Assembly (NCBI GenBank): GCA_030692765.1
Contig: JAUYUB010000005.1
Coordinates: forward strand, 1 to 48,424
Direction: 5' to 3'
DNA from: Sulfuricurvum sp.
Lineage (GTDB): Bacteria; Campylobacterota; Campylobacteria; Campylobacterales; Sulfurimonadaceae
DNA length: 48,424 bases
Part shown: positions 8,209 through 15,471 of the stretch, in pieces
How the letters are laid out: each line of letters starts with the position of its first letter
Position numbering within the stretch: position 1 is the first letter of the stretch
Program-made: the position numbers and the translations under genes
Notes under the pieces: model-generated
Told to the model about the DNA's origin: nothing
Seen by the model: only the letters and a program-made list of their open reading frames with translations
Database searches by the model: none

Positions 8209-9699
8209 TTACTTCATCACATACTTGATAACGCGAGGGGTAACGATGATAACCATCTCGCTTTTAGTGCTGGCAGTACTGCGTGCTCCGCCAACGACGG
8301 CCGCAGAAGTGTCCCCCAAACCTGGAATCCCGTTCCACCCTTTGTCACTTTTGTTACGGAAGAGTCCTGAAATGACGATCGGAACGCCCGGCTGTACACG
8401 CATGGTGTTGTTGATCGCTTTTGTGACGGTAGTGGGTTGTGAAAACTTGGTAGTTCCTACTTCAAAATTGGTAAATCCGACAACATCGTTGATAGTAAGC
8501 CCGATATCGGTAATAACGGTCCCATCAAGCATATTGGATTTGAGATTAATATTGAGACCGCTGAGGGCGGTTGCGCTGGTGGTTGAGAGCTGTGCGGTTC
8601 CATTGGCAACAGAAGTGCTCGTTATCCCACTGATGTAAGGTGTCTGAACACCATCGGTAAGGGTAACGGTCGTGCCTGCAAGTCCTAACAGTTTCGGTCG
8701 TTGAACGCTTTCGACTTTTCCAAAGTTTTCCAGAGCATTGACAAGCGCCTGACCATTGAATTTTTCATTCTTCATAAGCATGCCAAAAGTCAATGGAGCA
8801 GCAGTGGTTCCCGCAGCGCCCAATGAAGCTGCGGAGGAAGCGATGAATCCAATCCCGTTTTCTGCCATGGATGGGATCATGCTCCAGTTAATCCCAAGGG
8901 CATAGTTGTCTTTGAGGTCAACGGTGTAGATAGAGATTTCGTATTCGATGACGTACAGATTGTTACGAAGAATTTGAAGATAGTTCATGATATCGCCGTA
9001 CTCTTTTTCTTTTGCAGAAAAACTGATGGTCGATGTTATAGAATCGAAAGCGATATTGGTAGCACCCATAGAGCTGAGGCTTGAGCTCATGGCAGCGGAC
9101 AGGCCATTGACGGAAGGAATTTTGAGCGTAGTGGTATGAACATGACCTAAGTAAAAAGTGTCATCATAGTACTGAATCCCCAGTTTATCACCCATGGTTT
9201 TTTGGAGCAAACTTCCAAAGGCAATGTTGGAAGCGGAAAGGTTGATTTTAGTGTCGGTGAGCAAATGGTCATTATTGCCAATTTGCCCAGAACTGTTTGT
9301 AGCTCCAGCTGATCCTGTAGTGGTTCCCGCTTGATTAACGAGTGCTTGACTGCCGTTGATTGTACTTCCCCCTAAATTGGCCCCTACAGATTCGGATTGA
9401 ACCTGGAAAACAATGTTTTCATTGGTGGCTTCTGTCAGCAATGCAATGACATCGTTTAAATTCGCACCCATGATCTTTGCACGTTTAATGATCTCTTTGT
9501 TTGGTATGGTTTGGGTTTCGATATGAAAATTATCGGCGTTGACTTCCACGATCTGCATTGCAGGTTCACTGCGTTGAATTTGTGTGGCGTTGTTATCCAG
9601 CTCTTTGAGAGACATCTCAGGCTTGAGCATCTCTTTTTTGGTAACGGTACTGCATCCTGCAAATCCCAAAAGAGCAATCGCGAGTATCAATGAACGCAT
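8209..9699 (-). CDS. Outer-membrane secretin, lipoprotein (GspD/PilQ/MshL/CtsD-like)
   Basis: Protein of 496 residues. The N-terminus MRSLILAIALLGFAGCS is a lipoprotein signal with Cys16 as the acylated residue. An N-domain region follows (AKIMGANLNDVIALLTEATNENIVFQV), then a Ser/Thr/Gly-rich linker, then the secretin core with VESVQRPKLLGLAGTTVTL, the VPIVISGLF segment and the terminal EMVIIVTPRVI strand. Secretins form the outer-membrane gate for pili, secreted proteins or incoming DNA. Being a lipoprotein itself, as MshL is, it may need no separate pilotin. The start codon overlaps the preceding stop (TAATG) behind a strong GGAGG. Confidence 0.94.
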   Translation of the reverse strand: MRSLILAIALLGFAGCSTVTKKEMLKPEMSLKELDNNATQIQRSEPAMQIVEVNADNFHIETQTIPNKEIIKRAKIMGANLNDVIALLTEATNENIVFQVQSESVGANLGGSTINGSQALVNQAGTTTGSAGATNSSGQIGNNDHLLTDTKINLSASNIAFGSLLQKTMGDKLGIQYYDDTFYLGHVHTTTLKIPSVNGLSAAMSSSLSSMGATNIAFDSITSTISFSAKEKEYGDIMNYLQILRNNLYVIEYEISIYTVDLKDNYALGINWSMIPSMAENGIGFIASSAASLGAAGTTAAPLTFGMLMKNEKFNGQALVNALENFGKVESVQRPKLLGLAGTTVTLTDGVQTPYISGITSTSVANGTAQLSTTSATALSGLNINLKSNMLDGTVITDIGLTINDVVGFTNFEVGTTKFSQPTTVTKAINNTMRVQPGVPIVISGLFRNKSDKGWNGIPGLGDTSAAVVGGARSTASTKSEMVIIVTPRVIKYVMK

Positions 9700-10112
9700 T
9701 ATTGACCTCCTGCGGTGAAATAGATGGTTTGGGTTCTTCCTGAATCATCAACCGTGATGAAGTTGCTGGTGATGTTTCGGATAAAATATTTGCTGTTATT
9801 GGCATAAAAAGGGTCACCCTCTTTGAGCACTACGGTATTTTCACCTATTTTAAGCAGAATAAATTTCCCCTTTGCTGTTTCTAAAAAACAGTTATAGGTT
9901 AGTTGAGAAAGATCTAATGGTCCTTTTGGTGCGGCCAAGTTAGGCTCAAATGCCGGTCTTAAAAGCGGAGGAAGCGGCATTGCATGTGCGGCAGGTGCCG
10001 CTAGCGGTGCCAATACAGGCGCTTTATTTTGTTTTGCAAGAGGCTTAAAAAATGGGTTATACGCCGCATTCACCGAAGCTGCAATGAAAAGAAGTGACCA
10101 AATATAGTTCAT
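9699..10112 (-). CDS. PilP/CtsR-like periplasmic protein, first gene of the pilus/T2SS-like cluster
   Basis: Protein of 137 residues with a cleavable signal (MNYIWSLLFIAASVNA), a Pro/Ala-rich linker of about 40 residues and a small beta-rich C-terminal domain (KFILLKIGENTVVLKEGDPF ...). This plan resembles PilP, MshK and GspC proteins, which tether the inner-membrane platform to the secretin; the C-terminal domain looks like a short HR/SH3-like beta fold. The 3' end overlaps the secretin start (TAATG), supporting a direct partnership. The family is too divergent to name on sequence alone. Confidence 0.75.
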   Translation of the reverse strand: MNYIWSLLFIAASVNAAYNPFFKPLAKQNKAPVLAPLAAPAAHAMPLPPLLRPAFEPNLAAPKGPLDLSQLTYNCFLETAKGKFILLKIGENTVVLKEGDPFYANNSKYFIRNITSNFITVDDSGRTQTIYFTAGGQ

Positions 10113-10184
10113 GGTTCCGCTTTTTTTAGGATTAGATACGGATATAAAGCAAGATACGTACCAACTTTATTTTTTATTATGGAC

Positions 10185-10190
10185 TATAAT
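10185..10190 (+). promoter_or_regulatory. Candidate -10 box (TATAAT) for the M15-type peptidase gene
   Basis: A perfect TATAAT on the plus strand in the divergent gap. Transcription would start near 10197, giving a leader of about 50 bases to the ATG at 10247. This is one reason for preferring that start over the TTG/ATG at 10196-10201. No clear -35 hexamer is present. Confidence 0.45.
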
Positions 10191-10246
10191 TTGCTTTGAT
10201 GTTTTACTTATTAGAGAATAAAATTTACGCAAAGTGTAATGAATTA

Positions 10247-10795
10247 ATGAATTACAATCACCAAGATTTTTTTTTAGATAACCATGCTCGAAGATCCTTT
10301 ATAAAGAAGAGCATTCTTTTAGCAGCATCGGTTCCTCTTTGTGCGCAAGCCTATTCCGATGAAGAAGCCTTATTGCACATCATACGTAACGGCAATACCT
10401 ATAAAATACCTTTTATGCGCAACGGCAAGGTGGAAGAAAACGGCTATTATGATTTATGTAAGATTTTTGCGGATACACATGATCAGGTTGCGGTCCAGAT
10501 GGATCCGAATTTGTTTTCTGTCTTGGCAAAAGCGCAGCAGTGGCTGGCAAGCAATCAGGTTAATCGGCCCATCATCCTCACTTCCGGGTACCGCACACAA
10601 CATACCAACAGTATGACGGAGGGGGCGGCACTTAATTCAATGCATATGTATGGAAAGGCGGCGGATATTCATATGAGCGGGATACCCATTGATTATCTTG
10701 CACGTTTGATGCGATTGTGCGGTGGTGCGGGAATCGGGATTTATTCAAGCTTTGTCCATGTAGATACATGGAAAGAGAGAAGTTGGAGAGGCTAA
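10247..10795 (+). CDS. Tat-exported M15/YcbK-type (DUF882) peptidase-like protein
   Basis: Protein of about 182 residues from ATG 10247. The N-terminus carries a twin-arginine signal (ARRSFIKKSILLAA, Arg15-Arg16) followed by a hydrophobic stretch and AQA. The C-terminal half has the DUF882/peptidase M15A pattern: SGYRT at 113-117, HMYGKAADIH with His133 and Asp140, and HVD with His171, together a metal-binding site. Relatives act on peptidoglycan cross-links or in murein maturation. A longer frame from 10196 would put 17 extra residues before the Tat motif and begins at the predicted transcription start. A run of nine T (10267-10275) sits early in the gene. Confidence 0.85.
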   Translation: MNYNHQDFFLDNHARRSFIKKSILLAASVPLCAQAYSDEEALLHIIRNGNTYKIPFMRNGKVEENGYYDLCKIFADTHDQVAVQMDPNLFSVLAKAQQWLASNQVNRPIILTSGYRTQHTNSMTEGAALNSMHMYGKAADIHMSGIPIDYLARLMRLCGGAGIGIYSSFVHVDTWKERSWRG

Positions 10796-10806
10796 AAGCT
10801 TTTAGC
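10791..10806 (+). terminator. Rho-independent terminator after the M15-type peptidase gene
   Basis: A perfect 16-base palindrome (GCTAAAAGCTTTTAGC) overlaps the stop codon and is followed by GCTTTTTCTTTTTT on the plus strand. Folded with a central AGCT loop this is an AT-rich intrinsic terminator. The convergent Sel1-repeat gene ends inside it; the minus-strand side lacks a T-run, so it probably works in one direction only. Confidence 0.65.
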
Positions 10807-11458
10807 GCTTTTTCTTTTTTGTTTGCTTCTGAGAATTAGTTGAGGTACGTTCCAAAGCATTCCACAAAAGCCCAAGATTCATGGAAAGGTCCTGTGCTTT
10901 ATACAGTTCTTCTTCGCTCATCTCCAAGAGAAGGTAGTTTCGGTTTATACGTGCCCACTCATCTCCTTTGGCGGCAACATAATTCCATAACGCGTAGGCA
11001 ACGATTTTGTTTTCACGAACCCCTACACCGTACTTGTAAATCCATCCTAAAATGGCCTGAGCATTTTGATTGTTTTGCTTTGCGGCGAGGGTTAACAGAT
11101 GGGCGGCGCGCTTAAAGTTTTGAGGGACACCGATCCCTTCAATGGATAAAACACCCAAGGCAATCTGTCCGTCCGCATGGTTTTTTCCAGCAGCCAGCGT
11201 AAAAAGTCGAGCAGCTTCTTGGTAGTTTGTGGGCACTCCGCGACCATTGAGGTACATAAGTCCCAAATGGTAGTGCGCGCTAGGATCACCTGCTTGGGAG
11301 GCTTTTGAAAGATATTTATAGGCTTCAAGGTAGTTTTCGTGGTAAAAAGAGATGGCTCCCTCTTGAGCATTGACACTGCTGTTTATATCCGCATGAAGCG
11401 CAGTTACGGCAAAGGAAATCGACAAAAGAGCGACCAGGAACTTTCTATTTAACATCAT
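10802..11458 (-). CDS. Sel1-repeat (TPR-like) exported protein
   Basis: Protein of 218 residues with a signal peptide (cleavage near ALHA, about residue 23) and at least three Sel1-type repeats: AHYHLGLMYLNGRGV, DGQIALGVLSIEGIGV and AQAILGWIYKYGVGV, each followed by an A-A-x-x-hydrophobic helix. The C-terminus is strongly basic (KQTKKKKR). Sel1 repeats are protein-interaction scaffolds; in Helicobacter and relatives similar exported proteins (Hcp type) are Cys-rich, but this one is not. It follows the RsmB-family gene. A possible TGCTAAAAT extended -10 box on the minus strand overlaps that gene's stop (11464-11469). Specific function unknown. Confidence 0.88.
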   Translation of the reverse strand: MMLNRKFLVALLSISFAVTALHADINSSVNAQEGAISFYHENYLEAYKYLSKASQAGDPSAHYHLGLMYLNGRGVPTNYQEAARLFTLAAGKNHADGQIALGVLSIEGIGVPQNFKRAAHLLTLAAKQNNQNAQAILGWIYKYGVGVRENKIVAYALWNYVAAKGDEWARINRNYLLLEMSEEELYKAQDLSMNLGLLWNALERTSTNSQKQTKKKKR

Positions 11459-11466
11459 GTATTATT

Positions 11467-12408
11467 TTAGCACAATTTCTTTTCTAATAAGCATAAAAAG
11501 AATCCGTCGATGGTATCGGTTGGAAGGATACGCACACCGTTTTGAATACGCTCATCGAACACCTCTTTCCCCCACTGTTTTAGGGGCTTTTGAATATTCT
11601 CAAAAGGCAAGGTGAGAGGAAGGGTAAGGAGGTTCTCTCCGTGACGTTCGAGCAAATGCTGCAGAGGGATCTCATTTTCTTCAGGAGAAAAGGAGCAGGT
11701 ACAATAGAGGAGTTTTCCTCCGGGCTTGAGTGCATCATAAGCCGAAAGGAGTAATCGTTTCTGGAGTTTAGACGTCTCTTTGGCTTTGTGTATGCTCCAA
11801 AACGACATTGATTTGGGCTCATGTGTTTTAAACCGTGCTTCGGAAGAACATGGGGCATCGAGCATGATGCGGTCAAACATCTGGGGGCATTTCTTACCCA
11901 CACTGCGCCCATCGGTCATGTAGGTATGAGCGTTGGTCACCCCTTGAGATTTTAGATTATCGCACAAACGAAAAAAACGTTCGCGTGAGGGTTCGACCGC
12001 AGAAAGCCAGCCGGTGTTTTTCATCATCCCTGCCAGCATCAGTGTCTTGCCCCCCGGTGCGGCTGCAAGATCAAGGACAGTCTCTTCAGGCTGCGGTGCG
12101 AGAATCATTGGAGCGATCATAGAAGCCAAATTTTGTATGTACAGCTTACCGCCATAAAAAGCATCGGTTTGGGTCAGGGCCAGCTTATCCTGTGGGGCAA
12201 TGCGATACACCCCTTCCATCCATTCTATACGCTCGTAGGGGATATTAGCTATTTTCAGTTCTGCCTCGAGTTCTTTGGGTGACGATTTGAGGGTATTGAC
12301 GCGAAAGGTAACTTGTTTGGGAGCATCAAAGGTTTTGAGAATCGCATCGATGTGTTCACGTGGAACAATTTGGCTTAGTTTCTCGACAAATGCTTCGGGA
12401 AGGCTCAT
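11467..12408 (-). CDS. RsmB/NOL1/NOP2/sun-family rRNA (cytosine-5) methyltransferase
   Basis: Protein of 313 residues. SAM-binding motif I is VLDLAAAPGGKT (111-122), motif IV is DAPC (184-187) and motif VI is YCTCS (235-239), where Cys238 is the expected nucleophile and Cys187 the release cysteine of m5C RNA methyltransferases. An N-terminal arm (1-105) replaces the longer NusB-like domain of full RsmB, so the length is closer to short RsmF/RsmB-like members. The exact target cytosine cannot be told. The start overlaps the stop of the upstream methyltransferase gene by four bases, placing it in the nrdB-pcm operon. Confidence 0.9.
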   Translation of the reverse strand: MSLPEAFVEKLSQIVPREHIDAILKTFDAPKQVTFRVNTLKSSPKELEAELKIANIPYERIEWMEGVYRIAPQDKLALTQTDAFYGGKLYIQNLASMIAPMILAPQPEETVLDLAAAPGGKTLMLAGMMKNTGWLSAVEPSRERFFRLCDNLKSQGVTNAHTYMTDGRSVGKKCPQMFDRIMLDAPCSSEARFKTHEPKSMSFWSIHKAKETSKLQKRLLLSAYDALKPGGKLLYCTCSFSPEENEIPLQHLLERHGENLLTLPLTLPFENIQKPLKQWGKEVFDERIQNGVRILPTDTIDGFFLCLLEKKLC

Positions 12409-13016
12409 CGTTTTTGTACCTTGAATCGCACGACGGAGGCTATGCCGTTGTGTACTAATCCCTCATTGAGCTGTGTATCCATCTCGCACAGCTCGAGTAT
12501 TTCACACGGTAAGGTTTTTAAAATAGAAGCGAGTTGATCTGCGGTATAGAGGAGGTTTAGGTCTTTGGGCCCGCCGGTTGTTTTGGGGAACTGGTGAATG
12601 GAAAAAAATTCTCCGACGAAAATGCCGCCTTCATTTAGATATTGAAGGGCTTTGGCAAACACCTCAGTGCGCAAAGGCTCATACAAGTGGAGAAAGGAGC
12701 ACATGATGGCATCATAGGGCTGTGTCGGATTCCAAAACTCCAGATCGGTGTGAATGAGGGAGAGTTCAAATCCTTTGGATTGTGCGAGCTGTGCTGTTTT
12801 GGCAAGGCCGATTTCTGCAGCATCCAGTGCTGTGACCGTATGACCGTGTTCAAGTGCGTAGACCGCATTTCGCCCCTCGCCCTCACCTAAAAAAAGAATC
12901 GTTTGTTGTGCAGGCAATGAATCGATATGAGAAGCTAAATAACGGTTAGCAGTGGTACCGTAAAAGTATCCTTCCCGCGCGAAACGTTCGTTCCAAAATT
13001 CGCGTTGATCGTTCAT
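12405..13016 (-). CDS. Class I SAM-dependent methyltransferase, TehB-like
   Basis: Protein of 203 residues from ATG 13016 (MNDQREFWNERF). Motif I is ILFLGEGEGRNAVYAL, with ALDAAE as the acidic post-I strand and the tail typical of small TehB/thiopurine-type methyltransferases. These enzymes methylate small molecules, sometimes tellurite or thiols; the substrate cannot be inferred. The chosen start overlaps the pcm stop as ATGA; a longer frame from 13034 would run further into pcm. It is sandwiched in an operon of overlapping genes, all on the minus strand. Confidence 0.85.
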   Translation of the reverse strand: MNDQREFWNERFAREGYFYGTTANRYLASHIDSLPAQQTILFLGEGEGRNAVYALEHGHTVTALDAAEIGLAKTAQLAQSKGFELSLIHTDLEFWNPTQPYDAIMCSFLHLYEPLRTEVFAKALQYLNEGGIFVGEFFSIHQFPKTTGGPKDLNLLYTADQLASILKTLPCEILELCEMDTQLNEGLVHNGIASVVRFKVQKR

Positions 13017-13654
13017 CGTACGACTCCATCGCAAATGGGAACAAAATCACATACTTCGAGAGCATCTTCCATTATTCTTCCCCCTTGTTTGGTAAAGCGG
13101 GTGATGATCTGCTCTCGCCCGCGCTCCATTGGGGCGATCAAAATCCCCCCTTCTTTGAGCTGGTCAAAGAGTTTTTGGGGGATGGCGCGTGCGGAAGCGG
13201 AGAAGAGTATACGATCATAGGGGGCATATTGCTCCCATCCGTTTTGCCCATCGTCAGTACGGGTGTGAATGTTGCCGTGTTTTAGGTGTCGGAAACGCTC
13301 TTTGGCTTCGAGCAACAATGATTCAATGCGTTCGATGGTGAAGACACGGCGAAAAACACGCGATAGTACAGCTGCTTGATAACCGCTGCCGCATCCGATT
13401 TCCAAAACGTTATCGCACCCCTCAGGGCTTAGGTATTGCGTCATCTTAGCCACCGTCAGCGGTGAAGAGATGTATTGTTGCGCCCCGATAGGAAGGGCAT
13501 CAAGACGGTATGCATTGTGACGCATGGAGAGAGGAACGAAGGCTTCACGGTTCGTTTGGATGATGGCATTTTTAATGGTATCGCGTAGGGGGAATTTTTT
13601 AGAAATCTCTTCGGCCATACGTGTGGTTTTAATGATGGTTACTTTATCGGTCAA
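13013..13654 (-). CDS. pcm: Protein-L-isoaspartate O-methyltransferase
   Basis: Protein of 213 residues. It has the family-specific segment QQYISSPLTVAKM (about 59-71) before SAM motif I VLEIGCGSGY (83-92), then the FTIERIE acidic strand and RTDDGQNGW. The enzyme methylates isoaspartyl residues formed by spontaneous damage and starts their conversion back to aspartate. Length is normal (about 210). The gene overlaps the hydrolase upstream by 11 bases and the methyltransferase downstream by four, so it belongs to the nrdB-led operon. Confidence 0.93.
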   Translation of the reverse strand: MTDKVTIIKTTRMAEEISKKFPLRDTIKNAIIQTNREAFVPLSMRHNAYRLDALPIGAQQYISSPLTVAKMTQYLSPEGCDNVLEIGCGSGYQAAVLSRVFRRVFTIERIESLLLEAKERFRHLKHGNIHTRTDDGQNGWEQYAPYDRILFSASARAIPQKLFDQLKEGGILIAPMERGREQIITRFTKQGGRIMEDALEVCDFVPICDGVVR

Positions 13655-14387
13655 GGGAAATTCCTACGTTTAAATAGCGGCGCATGGATTGTACCGTTCG
13701 CTCTTCATAGCCGGATATGAGGATCTCTTCTCCATGGTTGCGGATGTCGGCTCCAAAAGGGGTGATAATACCACTCATGCCGCTGGTATCTTCATTAAGA
13801 GCGTCAGAGGCCGCAACGTAGCATTGATTTACTATGGCTATGGCGTTCGTGAGGGTGACGAAATGATCGCTGCGCAGTTTTCCCCATTGTGCAGGGATGG
13901 CAATGATGTCACACCCTTCAAGCGCTTGCCATAGTGTTTTAAAGCGCAGTTCAAAGCAGATCAAAATACCGATGGCTATCCCCTCAAAATCAAAGGGCTT
14001 GATATCGTTTTCGTTTCCTGCGGCAAAATAGTCCGTTTCTCCACCCAGTGCGAAAAGTTTTGCTTTACTTTGGCTGTGGAGAATGGCACCATTATGAAGC
14101 GCATAGGCTGTGTTATAGAATTGTTCATTCTTTTGGGTAATAGCTGTGAAGATAAGTAATCTATCGGCCACAGCAGCCAGAAGCTTTTCAAGTGCGATAG
14201 CAGTAAAAAGGGCAGCTTCACTAAAATGCTCATAGGCAAATCCGCTTAGACACACTTCGGGGGCTACGATGATGGCGTCGTGAGGCGCTTGAGTAATAAG
14301 CTCTAAAAGATGGGTGAGGTTTGTTTCAAATTGCGGATCAGTCGGGAAACAAAGCGTGACGAGAGGACGCGTTTTAGAAGTCGTCAA
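13644..14387 (-). CDS. Carbon-nitrogen hydrolase (nitrilase superfamily)
   Basis: Protein of about 247 residues. The Glu-Lys-Cys triad is visible: Glu44 in [10 protein letters not shown], Lys108 in QSKAKLF and Cys144 in ILICFELRF. Members hydrolyse amides such as omega-amides, carbamoyl compounds or damaged metabolites; the substrate is not evident. No ATG exists near the 5' end. The start is set at TTG 14387, inside the last codons of nrdB, because an AAGGAAG ribosome site lies about 10 bases before it. The longer frame from 14495 would lie inside nrdB. Coupled translation after nrdB is likely. Confidence 0.85.
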   Translation of the reverse strand: MTTSKTRPLVTLCFPTDPQFETNLTHLLELITQAPHDAIIVAPEVCLSGFAYEHFSEAALFTAIALEKLLAAVADRLLIFTAITQKNEQFYNTAYALHNGAILHSQSKAKLFALGGETDYFAAGNENDIKPFDFEGIAIGILICFELRFKTLWQALEGCDIIAIPAQWGKLRSDHFVTLTNAIAIVNQCYVAASDALNEDTSGMSGIITPFGADIRNHGEEILISGYEERTVQSMRRYLNVGISLDR

Positions 14388-15393
14388 AGCTGAGGCTTCC
14401 TTTGGAATAGTTCGTAACGGTTCCCTCGAAAAAGTTCGTTTTTTGATCGTTAAATTTACTGAAATCATCAACCCATTTGATCGGATTAGAGACATTGTAG
14501 AGGGGTTTAAGTCCTACGGCGCTGAGGCGCACATCTGCTAGGTATTGGATGTATTGCTCTACGATTTCATTGGTCAGACCCAAAATCTGTCCTTGGGTGA
14601 TGTATTTACCCCAAGCGCTCTCAAGGTCTACGGCTTTGCGGAACATGTCATATACTTCTTCAATAAGGGCTTCGCTGAAAAGATCGGGGCGTTCGCGGCG
14701 AAGGGCGTTGATGATGTTTTGGAAAAGAACGAGGTGGGTTACTTCGTCGCGCTGAATAAAACGAATCATTTGTGCAGAACCAAGCATTTTGCCAGAACGC
14801 GCCAGAGTATAGAGATAGGTAAATCCGCTGTAAAAGTAAATCCCCTCGAGGATTTGGTTTGCAAAACAGGCTTTAAGAAAAGCGCTTTCGCTGGGGTCGT
14901 GAGCGAGTTCATCATAACGTGCGGCGATCGAGTCGTTTTTGGTTTTGAGCATCATGTCCGTACGCCACAAGTCATAGATCTCTTCGCTGTTCTGGCTGAT
15001 CGAATCGACCATTACCGCGTAGCTTTGAGAGTGAAGCGCCTCCTCAAAACTTTGTCGCACTAAAACGAGATTGATCTCAGGGGCAGTAACATAAGGGTTG
15101 ATGTTGTCCATAAGATTATTGGTTTGGAGTGAATCCATGAAAATCAGCTGTGAGAGTGCTTTATCGTATGCTGTTTTTTCCATCTCAGTGAGGTATTTGT
15201 AGTCGACTGCATCGCGGGTCATATCGACTTCTTTTGGAAACCATGTGTTGTTTAGCATCATCTCCCAGAGGTTATAGGCCCATTGATATTTGATGTTGTT
15301 GAGCTCGAAGATACCGGTAGGATTGCCGCCGAAAATACGCCGATCATTGACATGTTCAGTGGATGACGGATTGTAAATTTTCTTGCGCTGCAT
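14374..15393 (-). CDS. nrdB: Ribonucleoside-diphosphate reductase, beta subunit
   Basis: Protein of 339 residues. All class I beta metal ligands can be placed with the E. coli spacing: Asp87, Glu118, His121 (EALHSQSY), Glu183, Glu217 and His220 (RDEVTH). Tyr125 corresponds to the stable tyrosyl radical. The C-terminus ([11 protein letters not shown]) is the acidic/aromatic tail that docks to the alpha subunit. It is the first gene of a minus-strand operon and is about 13 kb from nrdA, on the opposite strand. A GGAG precedes the ATG and a TAGAAT -10 candidate lies at 15426-15431. Confidence 0.97.
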   Translation of the reverse strand: MQRKKIYNPSSTEHVNDRRIFGGNPTGIFELNNIKYQWAYNLWEMMLNNTWFPKEVDMTRDAVDYKYLTEMEKTAYDKALSQLIFMDSLQTNNLMDNINPYVTAPEINLVLVRQSFEEALHSQSYAVMVDSISQNSEEIYDLWRTDMMLKTKNDSIAARYDELAHDPSESAFLKACFANQILEGIYFYSGFTYLYTLARSGKMLGSAQMIRFIQRDEVTHLVLFQNIINALRRERPDLFSEALIEEVYDMFRKAVDLESAWGKYITQGQILGLTNEIVEQYIQYLADVRLSAVGLKPLYNVSNPIKWVDDFSKFNDQKTNFFEGTVTNYSKGSLSFDDF

Positions 15394-15425
15394 AGGTACT
15401 CCAAAAGCTCTTTTAATAGGAAGTT

Positions 15426-15431
15426 ATTCTA
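15426..15431 (-). promoter_or_regulatory. Candidate -10 box (TAGAAT) for nrdB
   Basis: The minus strand reads TGTAGAAT, an extended -10-like element about 33 bases before the nrdB start. It lies only 8 bases from the TATAAT of the divergent AsmA-like gene, so the two promoters are nearly back to back. Confidence 0.4.
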
Positions 15432-15438
15432 CACTAGA

Positions 15439-15444
15439 TATAAT
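15439..15444 (+). promoter_or_regulatory. Candidate -10 box (TATAAT) for the AsmA/DUF748 gene
   Basis: A perfect TATAAT 27 bases before the ATG, with an AAGAGGGA ribosome site in between. No recognisable -35 hexamer is present, as is usual in Campylobacterota. Confidence 0.45.
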
Positions 15445-15471
15445 TAAGGCATCGTACTAAAAAGAGGGATT

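Noticed and set aside
8201..8638. Plus-strand open frame of 145 codons opposite the secretin
   Set aside because: Antisense shadow of the conserved secretin core; no ribosome site.
10267..10275. Run of nine T early in the M15-type peptidase gene as a phase-variation switch
   Set aside because: Phase-variable tracts in this group are mostly poly-G, and a T9 run in A/T-rich codons (Phe-Phe-Leu) is not unusual.
14545..15063. Plus-strand open frame of 172 codons opposite nrdB
   Set aside because: It is the antisense shadow of a well-conserved gene, and its product has no recognisable features.
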